This document shows, in pieces, positions 28,376-38,025 of a DNA stretch of 64,000 nucleotides. The DNA lies in contig JAUVVB010000008.1 in assembly GCA_030604825.1 (NCBI GenBank), positions 1 to 64,000 of the forward strand. The letters are read 5' to 3'. Made by a program: the position numbers and the translations under genes. Below the pieces are notes generated by a model. The model was given only the letters and a program-made list of their open reading frames with translations. It did not search any database and was not told the DNA's origin. Each line of letters opens with the position of its first letter. The stretch's first letter is position 1. Source of the stretch: Chloroflexota bacterium. Its GTDB lineage: Bacteria > Chloroflexota > Dehalococcoidia > E44-bin15.

Positions 28376-28744
28376 TCAAAGGTCCTTGAGGGGCCCGGGC
28401 ATCTCCCCTTCCCTGGCAGCGTCGATCATCTCACGAACCTCGGAGAAGGTGTTCCAGTACTCTTCGCTGCGCATATCCATCCCCAGCTCCTTGAGGCGGT
28501 GCTCCGCCCAACTCCCGATGTTGCGCGGGTCCTTGTAGTGGTCGGGGCCTCCGTAGGGCTGGGGTGGGCCTGCCCCCTCAAGGCGGGTCTGCTCCGATTT
28601 GTGATAGGCAAAGCTGGAGATCACCCGGCTCAGCTCCCTATTGCCACAGTAGGGGCACTGGGGAGATAGGGTTTCGGTGACCCTCCTCACCAAAAGGCTC
28701 ACCTTCTTTTGACAGCCATCGCAGCGAAACTCATAGATGGGCAT
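28376..28744 (-). CDS. FmdB-type zinc-ribbon protein
   Basis: MPIYEFRCDGCQKKVSLLVRRVTETLSPQCPYCGNRELSRVIS. Confidence 0.88.
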   Translation of the reverse strand: MPIYEFRCDGCQKKVSLLVRRVTETLSPQCPYCGNRELSRVISSFAYHKSEQTRLEGAGPPQPYGGPDHYKDPRNIGSWAEHRLKELGMDMRSEEYWNTFSEVREMIDAAREGEMPGPLKDL

Positions 28745-28757
28745 CTCAGATCACCCC

Positions 28758-29099
28758 TCATTCCACCTCTTCCTGGGGCATCTCCCCGTGCTCCATCCTT
28801 TCCAGCATCTCTTCATGCTCAGGGGAGACCTCCTCGTCCATTCCTCTGCTCATCCTCTTATTCCACTCCGCCAGAGCCCTGGGGTCATTTCGCATCAAAC
28901 CATCCGTCAACCGGCGGTCGGAAAGGATATCCTCATAGATCTCCATATGGCTTGCCCCTTTGCGCACGGCGAAGGGGGAAAAGAGGCGAACCAGCTCCTC
29001 TCCGCCACATGAGGGGCATTTGGGCGATGCGGAGAAATCTCGAAGATAGATGGAAACCCTGCGTCGACAGCTTTGGCACCGATATTCGTAGATGGGCAT
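28758..29099 (-). CDS. FmdB-type zinc-ribbon protein (tandem paralog)
   Basis: MPIYEYRCQSCRRRVSIYLRDFSASPKCPSCGGEELVRLFSPFAV. Confidence 0.88.
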   Translation of the reverse strand: MPIYEYRCQSCRRRVSIYLRDFSASPKCPSCGGEELVRLFSPFAVRKGASHMEIYEDILSDRRLTDGLMRNDPRALAEWNKRMSRGMDEEVSPEHEEMLERMEHGEMPQEEVE

Positions 29100-29165
29100 G
29101 AAGCCTCACCCCTTGCCTCTTTGTGCCAATTTTAACATATCCCGGTAAATAGGTAAATGTGGGCT

Positions 29166-29525
29166 TCAGCTTGTGGCATCCTCGATGAGCTCGATGCGGG
29201 AAACCTCCCCCTCCCTGGTCAGCTCCAGGGCGACCACATCGATGCGCCAGAAGGGTGGCAGGTCTTGGTGGGCTTGAAGATAGGCTTGGGCCACGGCGAT
29301 AAGCCTCTCCTGCTTGGAGGGGGTCACCGATTCCTCTGGGGTGCCAAAGCCGGAGGTTGTCCTGGTGCGCACCTCCACGAAGACCAGGAAATCATCCTTT
29401 TCGGCGACGATATCCACCTCCCCCTCCCTGGTGCGGAAGTTTCGCTCCCGGATGATGTAGCCCTGCTTCACCAGATAATCCGCCGCTATCTTTTCGCCTA
29501 AGGCGCCAATTCTCTTCCGTTCCAC
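29166..29525 (-). CDS. yraN: YraN/UPF0102 family endonuclease-like protein
   Basis: GALGEKIAADYLVKQGYIIRERNFRTREGEVDIVAEKDDFLVFVEVRTRTTSGFGTPEESVTPSKQERLIAVAQAYLQ. Confidence 0.93.
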   Translation of the reverse strand: MERKRIGALGEKIAADYLVKQGYIIRERNFRTREGEVDIVAEKDDFLVFVEVRTRTTSGFGTPEESVTPSKQERLIAVAQAYLQAHQDLPPFWRIDVVALELTREGEVSRIELIEDATS

Positions 29526-30130
29526 CTATCTAACTCCCTGACAAAGCGCATCCTATGGATGGGGCAAGCCCCTAGTTGCTGCAGACTGGTGAGGTGTTCC
29601 CTGGTGGCATAGCCCTTGTGCCTGGCAAACCCATAGCCGGGATATTCCTCATCCAGGGCCATCATCATGCGGTCCCTGGTCACCTTGGCGATGATGGAGG
29701 CGCAGGCAATGGAAAGGCAAAGGCTATCTCCCTTGGTGATGCTTTTCTGGGGGAGATCAAGCTGGGGCAATCTAACATGGTCGATGAGCAGGAAGTCGGG
29801 AGGAAACGGGAGATGTTCCACTGCAGAGCACATGGCAAGCCTGGTCGCCCCCATTATACCTTGGGCGTCGATATCCTCGGGGCGCACCAGGCCAACCCCG
29901 ACCCCCAACGCCACCTCCCCGATGAGGGAGAAAAGGGATTCCCGCCGCTTTTGACTCAGCCTCTTGCTATCGCGCACCAGGGGGAGCCAGGGGGCATCGA
30001 GAGCGGGGGGCAATATCACCGCCGACGCCACAACCGGTCCCGCCAGGGGACCACGACCAACCTCGTCGATGCCGGCAATGAAACGGTAGCCTTTCTCCAT
30101 TAGCCTTTTCTCCTCAGTGAAGCTGGGCAT
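29498..30130 (-). CDS. rnhB: Ribonuclease HII
   Basis: FIAGIDEVGRGPLAGPVVASAVILPP..RDSKRLSQKRRE..ACASIIAKVTRDRMM..YGFARHKGYATREHL; start refined from 30313. Confidence 0.94.
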   Translation of the reverse strand: MPSFTEEKRLMEKGYRFIAGIDEVGRGPLAGPVVASAVILPPALDAPWLPLVRDSKRLSQKRRESLFSLIGEVALGVGVGLVRPEDIDAQGIMGATRLAMCSAVEHLPFPPDFLLIDHVRLPQLDLPQKSITKGDSLCLSIACASIIAKVTRDRMMMALDEEYPGYGFARHKGYATREHLTSLQQLGACPIHRMRFVRELDRWNGRELAP

Positions 30131-30140
30131 TGGGGGAATC

Positions 30141-31172
30141 CTAAATTGCCTGCTCAATGATCCCTCCCCCCAGAACCTCATCGCCGTGGTAGAAGACCAC
30201 CGCCTGCCCCGGGGCGATCGCCCGCTGAGGCTCTCCAAAGCGAAGCTCAACGAGCCCCCCATTTGGTCGTAGCACTGCCTTTGCCTCTGGGGACCTGTAG
30301 CGAATCTTGGCATCCACCTCCATCTCCCCCTGGGGAGGCCTGCCGCAGATGAAATTTACCTTGCTTGCCAGCAGGGTTTGGCTGAAAAGCATATCCTCAG
30401 CGCCGACTACCAGGGCGTTATTTGGGGCATCGATTTTGAGCACATATAGAGGCTGGGGGGAGGAGATGCCCAGGCCTCGCCTTTGCCCGATGGTGTACAG
30501 GGCGATGCCGCGGTGTTCCCCCAGCATCCTGCCATCGATATCGATGATCACCCCCGGCACCAGGGGGAGGCGCTGGACGAGGAACTTGCCATAGTTGCCG
30601 TTGGGAATGAAGCAGATCTCCTGACTCTCGCCCCTATCATGGATGGGAAGCCCCCTCTCCGCTGCCATGCGGCGCACTTCATCCTTTTTATGTTCTCCCA
30701 GGGGGAAGAGGAGGTGGCTGAGTTCCTCCTGCCCCAGGGCGTAAAGGACATAGGACTGATCCTTGGCCGGATCGATGGCTTTAAGCAAGCGGTGCTCCCC
30801 TCTACGGCGGTCGATCCTGGCATAGTGACCGGTAGCCAGATAGTCAGCCCCTAATGCCAGGACCTTTTTGAGCAGGAGCTCAAACTTTATCCTCTGGTTA
30901 CAGGCAAGGCATGGGTTTGGCGTTCTCCCCCGGCTGTACTCCTCACAGAAGTAGTCGATGACATGGCTTTGGAACTCCGGCTCGAGGTTGAGCACCAAAA
31001 AGGGGATGCCGAGGTGATGGCATACCTGCTTTGCCTCATCGGCCCTCCTTGAGGACTCAGCCCCAAGTTGCATGGAAACGCCGGTGACCTCATACCCCGC
31101 CCCCTTTAGCAGGGCGGCGGCGAGGGATGAGTCAACGCCACCGCTCATGGCCACGAAAACGCGACTGCCCAT
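30141..31172 (-). CDS. mnmA: tRNA-specific 2-thiouridylase
   Basis: GSRVFVAMSGGVDSSLAAALLKGAGYEVTGVSMQ..TPNPCLACNQRIKFELLL..YLATGHYARI; start refined from 31214. Confidence 0.95.
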   Translation of the reverse strand: MGSRVFVAMSGGVDSSLAAALLKGAGYEVTGVSMQLGAESSRRADEAKQVCHHLGIPFLVLNLEPEFQSHVIDYFCEEYSRGRTPNPCLACNQRIKFELLLKKVLALGADYLATGHYARIDRRRGEHRLLKAIDPAKDQSYVLYALGQEELSHLLFPLGEHKKDEVRRMAAERGLPIHDRGESQEICFIPNGNYGKFLVQRLPLVPGVIIDIDGRMLGEHRGIALYTIGQRRGLGISSPQPLYVLKIDAPNNALVVGAEDMLFSQTLLASKVNFICGRPPQGEMEVDAKIRYRSPEAKAVLRPNGGLVELRFGEPQRAIAPGQAVVFYHGDEVLGGGIIEQAI

Positions 31173-31298
31173 CTCTCCAGGGCGAAGTCTAGCAAAACCT
31201 GGGCCAACAATCAACTTATCATTGTGGGGCGAGGATGATATAATACCAGTAAAGGGGGGGATTCGCTTCTGGAACCGATAGAGCTGGCGAGGAAGGCG

Positions 31299-31610
31299 GT
31301 GGATGCAGCCTGGGAGAAGCAGGCAGCGGACATGGTTATGCTCGATATGAGGGGGGTGTGCACCTTTACCGAGTATTTTGTCATCTGCAGCGGTGAGACC
31401 AGTCGCCAGATAGAGGCTATTTGCGATGAGGTGGAGAGGGTTTTGGGGGAGGAACGGGTGGTGCCCCGTCGCCGAGAGGGAACGGGCTCAGGTTGGATAC
31501 TGATGGATTTCGGCGACCTCATCGTACATGTCTTCACCCCGACGGATAGGGAGTATTACCAGCTGGAAAGGCTATGGGCTAAAGCCACGCCCCTGATCAG
31601 GATTCAATGA
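31299..31610 (+). CDS. rsfS: Ribosomal silencing factor RsfS
   Basis: AADMVMLDMRGVCTFTEYFVICSGETSRQIEAICDEVE..EGTGSGWILMDFGDLIVHVFTPTDREYYQLERLW. Confidence 0.93.
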   Translation: MDAAWEKQAADMVMLDMRGVCTFTEYFVICSGETSRQIEAICDEVERVLGEERVVPRRREGTGSGWILMDFGDLIVHVFTPTDREYYQLERLWAKATPLIRIQ

Positions 31611-32049
31611 TCCATTTATCGGTATCCCTGTTGTAGGGGAAGGTCTCCTCCGCGGAGAAGAAAAGGCCGATCTCCCTCTGCGCCGTCTCCTCAGAATCGG
31701 AGCCGTGGATCAGGTTGCGCTCGATATCCAGCGCCAGGTCTCCCCTTATCGTCCCCGGCAGGGCAAGGGCGGGGTCGGTCTCCCCCATGGTTTTGCGCAC
31801 CACCGCCACCGCATCCTCCCCCTCCAGGATGGCAGCAATGACCGGGCTGGAGGTGATGTGCTCCACTAGCCCCTGGAAGAAGAATTTATCTTTATGGATC
31901 TCATAGAGGCGCTTTGCCAGCGCCTCATCCATTTGGATCATCTTCATCGCCACCATCTTGAGTCCCTTTGCCTCGAGGCGGGAGATGATCTGGCCCACAA
32001 GCCCCCCCTGCAGCGCATCTGGTTTCAGCAGGACTAGCGTCCTTTGCAT
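31597..32049 (-). CDS. ndk: Nucleoside diphosphate kinase
   Basis: MQRTLVLLKPDALQGGLVGQIISRLEAKGLKMVAMKMIQM..MGETDPALALPGTIRGDLALDIERNLIHGSDSEETAQREIGLFF. Confidence 0.95.
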   Translation of the reverse strand: MQRTLVLLKPDALQGGLVGQIISRLEAKGLKMVAMKMIQMDEALAKRLYEIHKDKFFFQGLVEHITSSPVIAAILEGEDAVAVVRKTMGETDPALALPGTIRGDLALDIERNLIHGSDSEETAQREIGLFFSAEETFPYNRDTDKWIIES

Positions 32050-32050
32050 T

Positions 32051-32476
32051 TTATGCTTCCTCAACTACATACATCGTTGCCTTCCCCTCCGCCACCGTGG
32101 TTCCATCCTCAAGGGCTATTCTGCCTGTGGCTTCGATGAGTTTTCTCGTTCTCCTCGATATGGTGGAGCTGATGAGGAGTCGCTTCCCCACGGGGGCGGG
32201 GTGCATGAGCCTGACCTCCATCTTTGCGGTGACACAATTTAGCCCCAGAAAGTGGGGTGCATACGCCATGACCTCATCCAGGAGAACATTGATAATCCCC
32301 CCATGGACGATTCCAGGCCAGCCCTGATGGTATTCCCCGGGGGTGAATTCCCCCCTGACCTCATCCCCTTCCCTGCGGAATCTGAGCTTCAACCCGATGG
32401 GGTTTTCCTGGCCACAGGCGAAACAAAGGGGGTAACCCTCCCCACGGGAGAGCGTTCTTCCTTTCCAAGCCATCAT
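32051..32476 (-). CDS. PaaI-type hotdog thioesterase
   Basis: CFACGQENPIGLKLRF..EYHQGWPGIVHGGIINVLLDEVMAY. Confidence 0.88.
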   Translation of the reverse strand: MMAWKGRTLSRGEGYPLCFACGQENPIGLKLRFRREGDEVRGEFTPGEYHQGWPGIVHGGIINVLLDEVMAYAPHFLGLNCVTAKMEVRLMHPAPVGKRLLISSTISRRTRKLIEATGRIALEDGTTVAEGKATMYVVEEA

Positions 32477-33147
32477 TTTACCCTCTTGATGGTCACTGCG
32501 GGGCGACGCAGGTAAAGGGGCTGGAGGGCGGCGGGGTCATCGCTCTCGCCCCTCTTCAGCCTTTTCCATCCCAGCTGGGTGAGAGATCCTGCCCGGGGCA
32601 GCGTTCCTCTCACCATCACCATCCTCTTTCCCAGCCGCCTCTCGATTTGCTGGGCGATATCGGGCGAAAAGCGGCCGCAGAAAAGGGTCTTTGAGGCTAT
32701 TACTTGGCAAAGCTCCTCCACCGTGGTGATATGCTCCTCGGCAAGCTTGAGCCACTCCCCCCCTTTAAGCTGAAACAGGGCAGTGGCGACCTCACCCCTT
32801 CCCGCATTCTGCAGGGGGCAAATAGGCAGCCCGGTTAAGGCATGCGGAAACGCCTCCGCCTCCAGTGTCCCAATCCCCACCAGGGGGATTCCCAGGGAGA
32901 AGGCCATCCCCTTGGCGGTAGCCACCCCAACCCTGAGCCCGTTGAAGCTTCCCGGACCCTTGGCCACGATGATGGCATCGATTTGTTGAATTTCCGCCTT
33001 TGCCTGCTGGAGCATGTGGAGCAGGTTGGGCAGGAGCTCCACGGTATGATTTTGCCCCGAAGGCCACGTCATCTCCGCCACCAACTCCCCTTTTTGAGAA
33101 AGGGCAATGCTGGCGATGTCGGTGGAGGTATCTATGGCAAGCTCCAT
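32473..33147 (-). CDS. tsaB: tRNA t6A biosynthesis protein TsaB
   Basis: MELAIDTSTDIASIALSQKGELVAEMTW..AIIVAKGPGSFNGLRVGVATAKGMAFSLGIPLVGIGTLEA. Confidence 0.93.
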   Translation of the reverse strand: MELAIDTSTDIASIALSQKGELVAEMTWPSGQNHTVELLPNLLHMLQQAKAEIQQIDAIIVAKGPGSFNGLRVGVATAKGMAFSLGIPLVGIGTLEAEAFPHALTGLPICPLQNAGRGEVATALFQLKGGEWLKLAEEHITTVEELCQVIASKTLFCGRFSPDIAQQIERRLGKRMVMVRGTLPRAGSLTQLGWKRLKRGESDDPAALQPLYLRRPAVTIKRVK

Positions 33148-33620
33148 TTCTTCGCCCTTTGCCCCAGCCGGGAAAGCATCCTCAGGTAGCGCTCGCCGCT
33201 GGGCTTAAAGATGATCCTTCTTTCGGTATCGGAAAGGAAGCTCATCTCCACCAGTAGATGCTCCTCGGGGAGCACCGCCAATCCCTTTTCCGCCCATTCC
33301 ACCACACAAACCCCCTCCCCATAGAGGTAATCCTCCAGCCCCAGCTCCATGACCTCCTCCAGCCTGTCCAGGCGATAGAGGTCGATGTGGTAGAGGGGGA
33401 GCCTTCCCCGATAATGATTGATCACCACAAAGGAGGGGCTGGTGGCATAGCCCTCCACCCCCAGCCCCCAGGCGATGCCCTGGGTGAGGCAGGTCTTCCC
33501 CGTCCCCAGTCCGCCCACCAGCAGGAAAAGATCGCCTGACCTTGCCAGTTTCCCCATCCTGATGCCGATCTGCTGCGTCTCCTCGGCGCTTCCGCTAACC
33601 AGGCTTAGAGAATCTATCAT
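33132..33620 (-). CDS. tsaE: tRNA t6A biosynthesis ATPase TsaE
   Basis: GDLFLLVGGLGTGKTCLTQGIAWGLGVEGYATSPSFVVINHYRGRLPLYHIDLYRL..VCVVEWAEKG. Confidence 0.94.
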   Translation of the reverse strand: MIDSLSLVSGSAEETQQIGIRMGKLARSGDLFLLVGGLGTGKTCLTQGIAWGLGVEGYATSPSFVVINHYRGRLPLYHIDLYRLDRLEEVMELGLEDYLYGEGVCVVEWAEKGLAVLPEEHLLVEMSFLSDTERRIIFKPSGERYLRMLSRLGQRAKKWSLP

Positions 33621-34608
33621 CGCCCCGGGCAAAATGCTCCCATCCCTCCCTTTTCGCCCTTACTTCCCTTCCCCGCTCATCGAGAAGCCTCACCCTCCCC
33701 ACTTCCTCACCAACTATCTCGCCGATGACGCTGACCGGGCAGGGCATCAGCCCCTTCACCCTATCGATGACCTCGGCGCTGGCGGTGAAAAGGAGCTCAT
33801 AGTCTTCTCCCCCCGATAGGGCGAGGTCGAGGCGATCCTGCGGGAAGGCAGCGCTTACCAGGGGGTGAACCGGTATTTTCTCCATCCTCAAATTGGCCCC
33901 CACCCCGCTGGCCTGGCATACCTTTGCCAGGTCGCTGGCGAGCCCATCGCTTATATCTATCGCCGCCCTCACCCCATGGCGAGCCAGGATCTGCCCTTCC
34001 CTGATGCGGGGATAGGGCTTGAGGTGCGCTTCCCTCAGCGAGGAGGCAGTCTCCTCATCCAGCTTAAGCCCTCCCTTGAGCATGGCCAGCCCCGCCGCCG
34101 ATGCCCCCAGATATCCGGTGACCGCAATCCTCTCCCCGGGCCTTGCCGCGGCGCGGGTAAGGATCTGGCCTTCCTGGGCAGTGCCCATCACCGCTATGCT
34201 TAGCACCACAAGGGGCGAAGCGACCACATCTCCGCCGCAGACGGCAACATCGAACAGGCTTGCCAGCTCCGCCATCCCCCGATAAAGCTGAACGACATCA
34301 TCCACCTCGATATCTGGGGGCAAGCCCAGGGATACCAGGGCATGTTTGGGGGTACCCCCCATGGCGGCGATGTCGCTGAGGTTCACCGAAAGGGCCTTCC
34401 ATCCCAGCTCCCGCCAGCCGGTGGTGCTCAGGGTGAAGTGGACATCCTGGACCATGGCATCGCAGGTGGCAAGCTGGATGGGGGCATCGCTGCGCCAGGC
34501 GGCGGCATCGTCGCCAATATCCACTAAAAGGGGCTCTTGCCTGGACTTGGTCACGATCTCGGCGAAGAGTTCGATGAGCCCAAATTCCCCCAGCTCCGAG
34601 ACCTTCAT
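33595..34608 (-). CDS. thiL: Thiamine-monophosphate kinase
   Basis: MKVSELGEFGLIELFAEI..LVDIGDDAAAW..VNLSDIAAMGGTPKHALVSLGLP..VCGGDVVASP..DISDGLASDLAKVCQASGVGANL..ALSGGEDYELLFT. Confidence 0.95.
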   Translation of the reverse strand: MKVSELGEFGLIELFAEIVTKSRQEPLLVDIGDDAAAWRSDAPIQLATCDAMVQDVHFTLSTTGWRELGWKALSVNLSDIAAMGGTPKHALVSLGLPPDIEVDDVVQLYRGMAELASLFDVAVCGGDVVASPLVVLSIAVMGTAQEGQILTRAAARPGERIAVTGYLGASAAGLAMLKGGLKLDEETASSLREAHLKPYPRIREGQILARHGVRAAIDISDGLASDLAKVCQASGVGANLRMEKIPVHPLVSAAFPQDRLDLALSGGEDYELLFTASAEVIDRVKGLMPCPVSVIGEIVGEEVGRVRLLDERGREVRAKREGWEHFARGDDRFSKPG

Positions 34609-34701
34609 GGCAAGATTATACCTGCTTTCCGTTGAGGCCACAACTGGCCAAATTAGTGAAGAGCTGATATAGTTTTGGGGTGAAGGATGGCTTAGGGGGT
34701 C

Positions 34702-34884
34702 TTATTTCCCCCTCTTTTCGTAATTGGGGCACCAGGTAACATTGGGACGGTTCGGGTTATGGCAGGAGCCTCGCCAGTCCCACTTGCAGCTATCGCAGAG
34801 GAAGATGTTCTTGCCCAGTGCCTTCTTGAGCCTGAGCTTTGCCTTATACCACATGCTGGGACCCATATCAACCTCTGAGCTCAA
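34702..34884 (-). CDS. Small cysteine-rich protein (putative metal-binding)
   Basis: 60 aa; CDSCKWDWRGSCHNPNRPNVTWCPNYEKRGK. Confidence 0.55.
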   Translation of the reverse strand: MSSEVDMGPSMWYKAKLRLKKALGKNIFLCDSCKWDWRGSCHNPNRPNVTWCPNYEKRGK

Positions 34885-34938
34885 AGATAATATACTACTT
34901 GAGAAGATTCAAGGCAAGGGTTGAAGGGGGTGATGCAA

Positions 34939-35127
34939 ATGCCTATAGTGAGGGTGGAAATGTGGCCGGGGAGGACCCAATCCCAGAAGGCGGAGCTGGC
35001 CCGGGTTATCACCGAGGCGGTGGTCACCATCGCCCACACCACCCCGGAGGCCACCATCGTCATCTTCGAGGATGTGGCCAAGGAGAACTGGGCGGTGGGT
35101 GGGGTGCTCGCCTCTCAATCTGACTAA
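34939..35127 (+). CDS. 4-oxalocrotonate tautomerase-like protein
   Basis: MPIVRVEMWPGRTQSQKAELARVITEAVVTIAHTTPEATIVIFEDVAKENWAVGG; Pro after initiator Met. Confidence 0.88.
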   Translation: MPIVRVEMWPGRTQSQKAELARVITEAVVTIAHTTPEATIVIFEDVAKENWAVGGVLASQSD

Positions 35128-35277
35128 CGGGTCAGTGTAGACTGCCGGGGGGAGCAAGAAAGGCTCACAGTGAGCGCATCCTGCCGAATTGACCCTTGCT
35201 TCGGGCCTCACCAACATAGGGCTGGAAAACACGTCAGCTTTTGCCAGAGCCAGGGGGATTATTCCTCTATCTTGCAC

Positions 35278-36546
35278 CTACAGTATTCCCTCTTCTATCA
35301 GTTCGTCCAGAGGTCTTGCCCTGCTCACCTCCTCCACCAGCTCGGGCGAAGGGTTGGGATAGACTACCGGCCCGTGTTCCCTGGAGGGAAGGATTACCGT
35401 TGAGGTGTGAGGCGGCATAGAGTTCTCGTCCCTCTGGTTCTTGGCCCAGGCCTCGATATCCACACAGCACTTGCCGTCCTCTATATGCTTCCTGGTGACC
35501 CTGCCCTCAAAGATGGTGACATCACCCATCATGTTGAAGGCCCTCTCATCTCCGCTCATCTTCCACAGGAAGCCATCATCGCCCATCCAGTTGGTGAACA
35601 GCTGACAGAGCCAGCTCATCCGTTGAGAGCCATAATCATAAGCCCGCTCCACTCCTATGGTGCGGGCGAAGGGATCGAGAATGTGAACCAGCTCGGGGAC
35701 ATCCATTTCCCCCATCTCGCCGACGTATTCAAGCCCCCTGGGGTGCCTCCTCTCCCAATCATATTCTATCTTGTGAGCCCTGAAGAAGGGAGAGCCAGCC
35801 CCCATTAGCCATGCTATCTCATCCCTGACGCTCAACGGTCCCTTGATCATAGGCCCCAGCTTATCACCCACCTCCACATCCTCCCAGTATCTCAGCTCAG
35901 CGCCCCTTATCTCCTCCTTCTGGTACATCTCGAGGAACCTGGCCCAGTCTTCCCTGGTATAGGCAGGCTTGGGGATATTGCGGTACTTGCCGGCTGACCC
36001 CGATGCCCTCCTCTCGCCCAGAACGGCATGGGCACGCTCCTTGCCTACGATCTGCCCCCTCTGGTCTATGTATATGACCTCGCCATAGTCGATCCAGGTC
36101 CTGCCCCCTCCCATCCTGCCCTCTTTCTTCACCAGCTCCCGCAGGATGCTGACGACTTTGAATTCATCGCCAACAAATATGGGGCGATACCATTCCCAAT
36201 CCCCCCCCACGTACCAGGCATGTATCCCGGGGCCTCCGCCACCCCCGGGCGTCCACTGAATGGAGTAGAGATAGCTTGGGGGAGCAATGATACTTTTATA
36301 TTTGGTCTTCTTGGCATACCCTTCATCCCTGAAAAGGGGATTGGTATCCCCTACGCCATTTACGAAGTGCCTGATGCCATCCTTGGTTGCCTGGGTGTTG
36401 AAGTAGATACGCCGGGGGATGAATGGCTTGTTCGCCCTCGCCATCCTCCTTGCCTCTACCTCGGGGGTATATGCTTCATGCTCGGGCATTTCTCCCTTCT
36501 CGCCCATGGGCCTCAGTCGCGGATGCTCCATCTTTTCGCTTGACAC
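35278..36546 (-). CDS. MaoC/FAS1-type double-hotdog dehydratase-like protein
   Basis: FVNGVGDTNPLFRDEGYAKKTKYKSIIAPPSYLYSI..VGGDWEWYRPIFVGDEF. Confidence 0.75.
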   Translation of the reverse strand: MSSEKMEHPRLRPMGEKGEMPEHEAYTPEVEARRMARANKPFIPRRIYFNTQATKDGIRHFVNGVGDTNPLFRDEGYAKKTKYKSIIAPPSYLYSIQWTPGGGGGPGIHAWYVGGDWEWYRPIFVGDEFKVVSILRELVKKEGRMGGGRTWIDYGEVIYIDQRGQIVGKERAHAVLGERRASGSAGKYRNIPKPAYTREDWARFLEMYQKEEIRGAELRYWEDVEVGDKLGPMIKGPLSVRDEIAWLMGAGSPFFRAHKIEYDWERRHPRGLEYVGEMGEMDVPELVHILDPFARTIGVERAYDYGSQRMSWLCQLFTNWMGDDGFLWKMSGDERAFNMMGDVTIFEGRVTRKHIEDGKCCVDIEAWAKNQRDENSMPPHTSTVILPSREHGPVVYPNPSPELVEEVSRARPLDELIEEGIL

Positions 36547-36747
36547 TTCCGGTCTTCCTCCCTTTCCATGGCTGTCGATGGACTTCTCTTAGCGTAAATT
36601 ATTATAAATGTCTTTCCGGGGCAAAGGCAACAATTGCCAACTCCCAGCCAATCCGGAAGCATTTCGAACTGCGTTTGGGCAGAGAAGGGCCCCCGATAGC
36701 TTGGCGGTGAAGCCTTTAGCTTCGAGTCCACTTAGTGATAAGGAGGG

Positions 36748-37938
36748 TCAGTACTCAATAGCTACTACCGGCTCCCACTCCCCATCATGGAATACGGTGA
36801 TATCAAAACGGCCGCTGAATCTCTCATGGGCGATGCCCCACTGCTCCTCGCCGCCAAATCGACATACCCCCTTGAGGATGTCAAACTCCCCTCCCTCCAG
36901 GGCCGCCACCACCACATCCACATCAAAACTGTCCACTTCTTGGAAAACCGCGGCCATCATGTATATCCAGTCGTAGCCCTCACCAGCGCTATTATCCCAG
37001 AGGTCCTCGCCAAACCTGTCAACGAACTTCTGGTGGAAAGCCTTCTGCTCTGGGGTCCCCTTGGGATACTCCGGGTAGCCGCCAGCAATGAAGCCCTCGG
37101 CGTTCTCCAGCCCGGCAGCCAGTGCCATGACTTTCCAGTTAGGCCGAGCGCAGCTCCACAAAAGGCCGTCATAGCCCATTCCCCTTGCTTGCTTGGTCAT
37201 AAGGGCAGAGCCGGATGAGCCTGAGACGGTGGTATCGATGAGATCAGGGTCGCCGGCCAGCATCCGGGTAATCTGCGGGCTGAAGTCCATGGTGCCCGAC
37301 TCGAAAAATTGAGTGCTCACCACTTCAATCCCGCGGGCCTGGGCCATATCTGCCGTGCACTCTGCCATCCGCTCGCCGCTCCCGCCAGCCGGGGCGATAA
37401 TAGCGACCCTCTCCACCTCAGGGTAATTCTCCTTCAGCCAATCATATCCAATCTCGTTCCAGCCACACATACTGTCTAGCCAGGTAAAGCTATAGGGGTA
37501 ATCCGGCCCCAACGGGAATTCCTCCGAAGCGTAAGTGTAGCTGAAGGTAACCACATGGTTCTCCTCGGTGATGGGCCTTACTGCCAGGCAACAACTGTCG
37601 CCAATAGGGCCATATATGTACTGAAGCTTGTCATCAAAGATCATCTTTTGAACTGCGGTCACCGACTCCTCGGGGTAAACCTTGTCATCACGCGCCACTA
37701 TCTGGAGCATGTATGTCTCCCCGCCAACAACAATTCCCCCTGCCTCGTTGACCTCTGCCACTGCTATCTCTGCTCCCTGTTCCACGGTAAGGAACCAGGG
37801 AGCGGCGGGGCCGGTGAGGGGCCCGAGCATCCCCAGCTTGTAGGTCTTGGCCTCGCCCTCCCCCGCTGCGCAGGAGGCGGTGAACACCAGGGCCACCGCC
37901 ATGAGAACAAAGACCAGGCTTGCTAACCACCTTTTCAC
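36748..37938 (-). CDS. ABC-type branched-chain amino acid-like substrate-binding lipoprotein (copy 1)
   Basis: MKRWLASLVFVLMAVALVFTASCAAGE lipobox; YKLGMLGPLTGPAAPWFLTVEQGAEIAVAEVNEAGGIVVGGE. Confidence 0.92.
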   Translation of the reverse strand: MKRWLASLVFVLMAVALVFTASCAAGEGEAKTYKLGMLGPLTGPAAPWFLTVEQGAEIAVAEVNEAGGIVVGGETYMLQIVARDDKVYPEESVTAVQKMIFDDKLQYIYGPIGDSCCLAVRPITEENHVVTFSYTYASEEFPLGPDYPYSFTWLDSMCGWNEIGYDWLKENYPEVERVAIIAPAGGSGERMAECTADMAQARGIEVVSTQFFESGTMDFSPQITRMLAGDPDLIDTTVSGSSGSALMTKQARGMGYDGLLWSCARPNWKVMALAAGLENAEGFIAGGYPEYPKGTPEQKAFHQKFVDRFGEDLWDNSAGEGYDWIYMMAAVFQEVDSFDVDVVVAALEGGEFDILKGVCRFGGEEQWGIAHERFSGRFDITVFHDGEWEPVVAIEY

Positions 37939-38025
37939 TTTTCACCTCCGAACTAGGAATATCGTTCTACAGATCGACCGACTGGCAGTTTCCGCTTCCC
38001 AATAATATCACCTCCAGTAACCCAA

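Noticed and set aside
31597-31610. Convergent 14-nt overlap of rsfS and ndk stop regions
   Set aside because: Common compact-genome arrangement; not evidence for regulation by itself.
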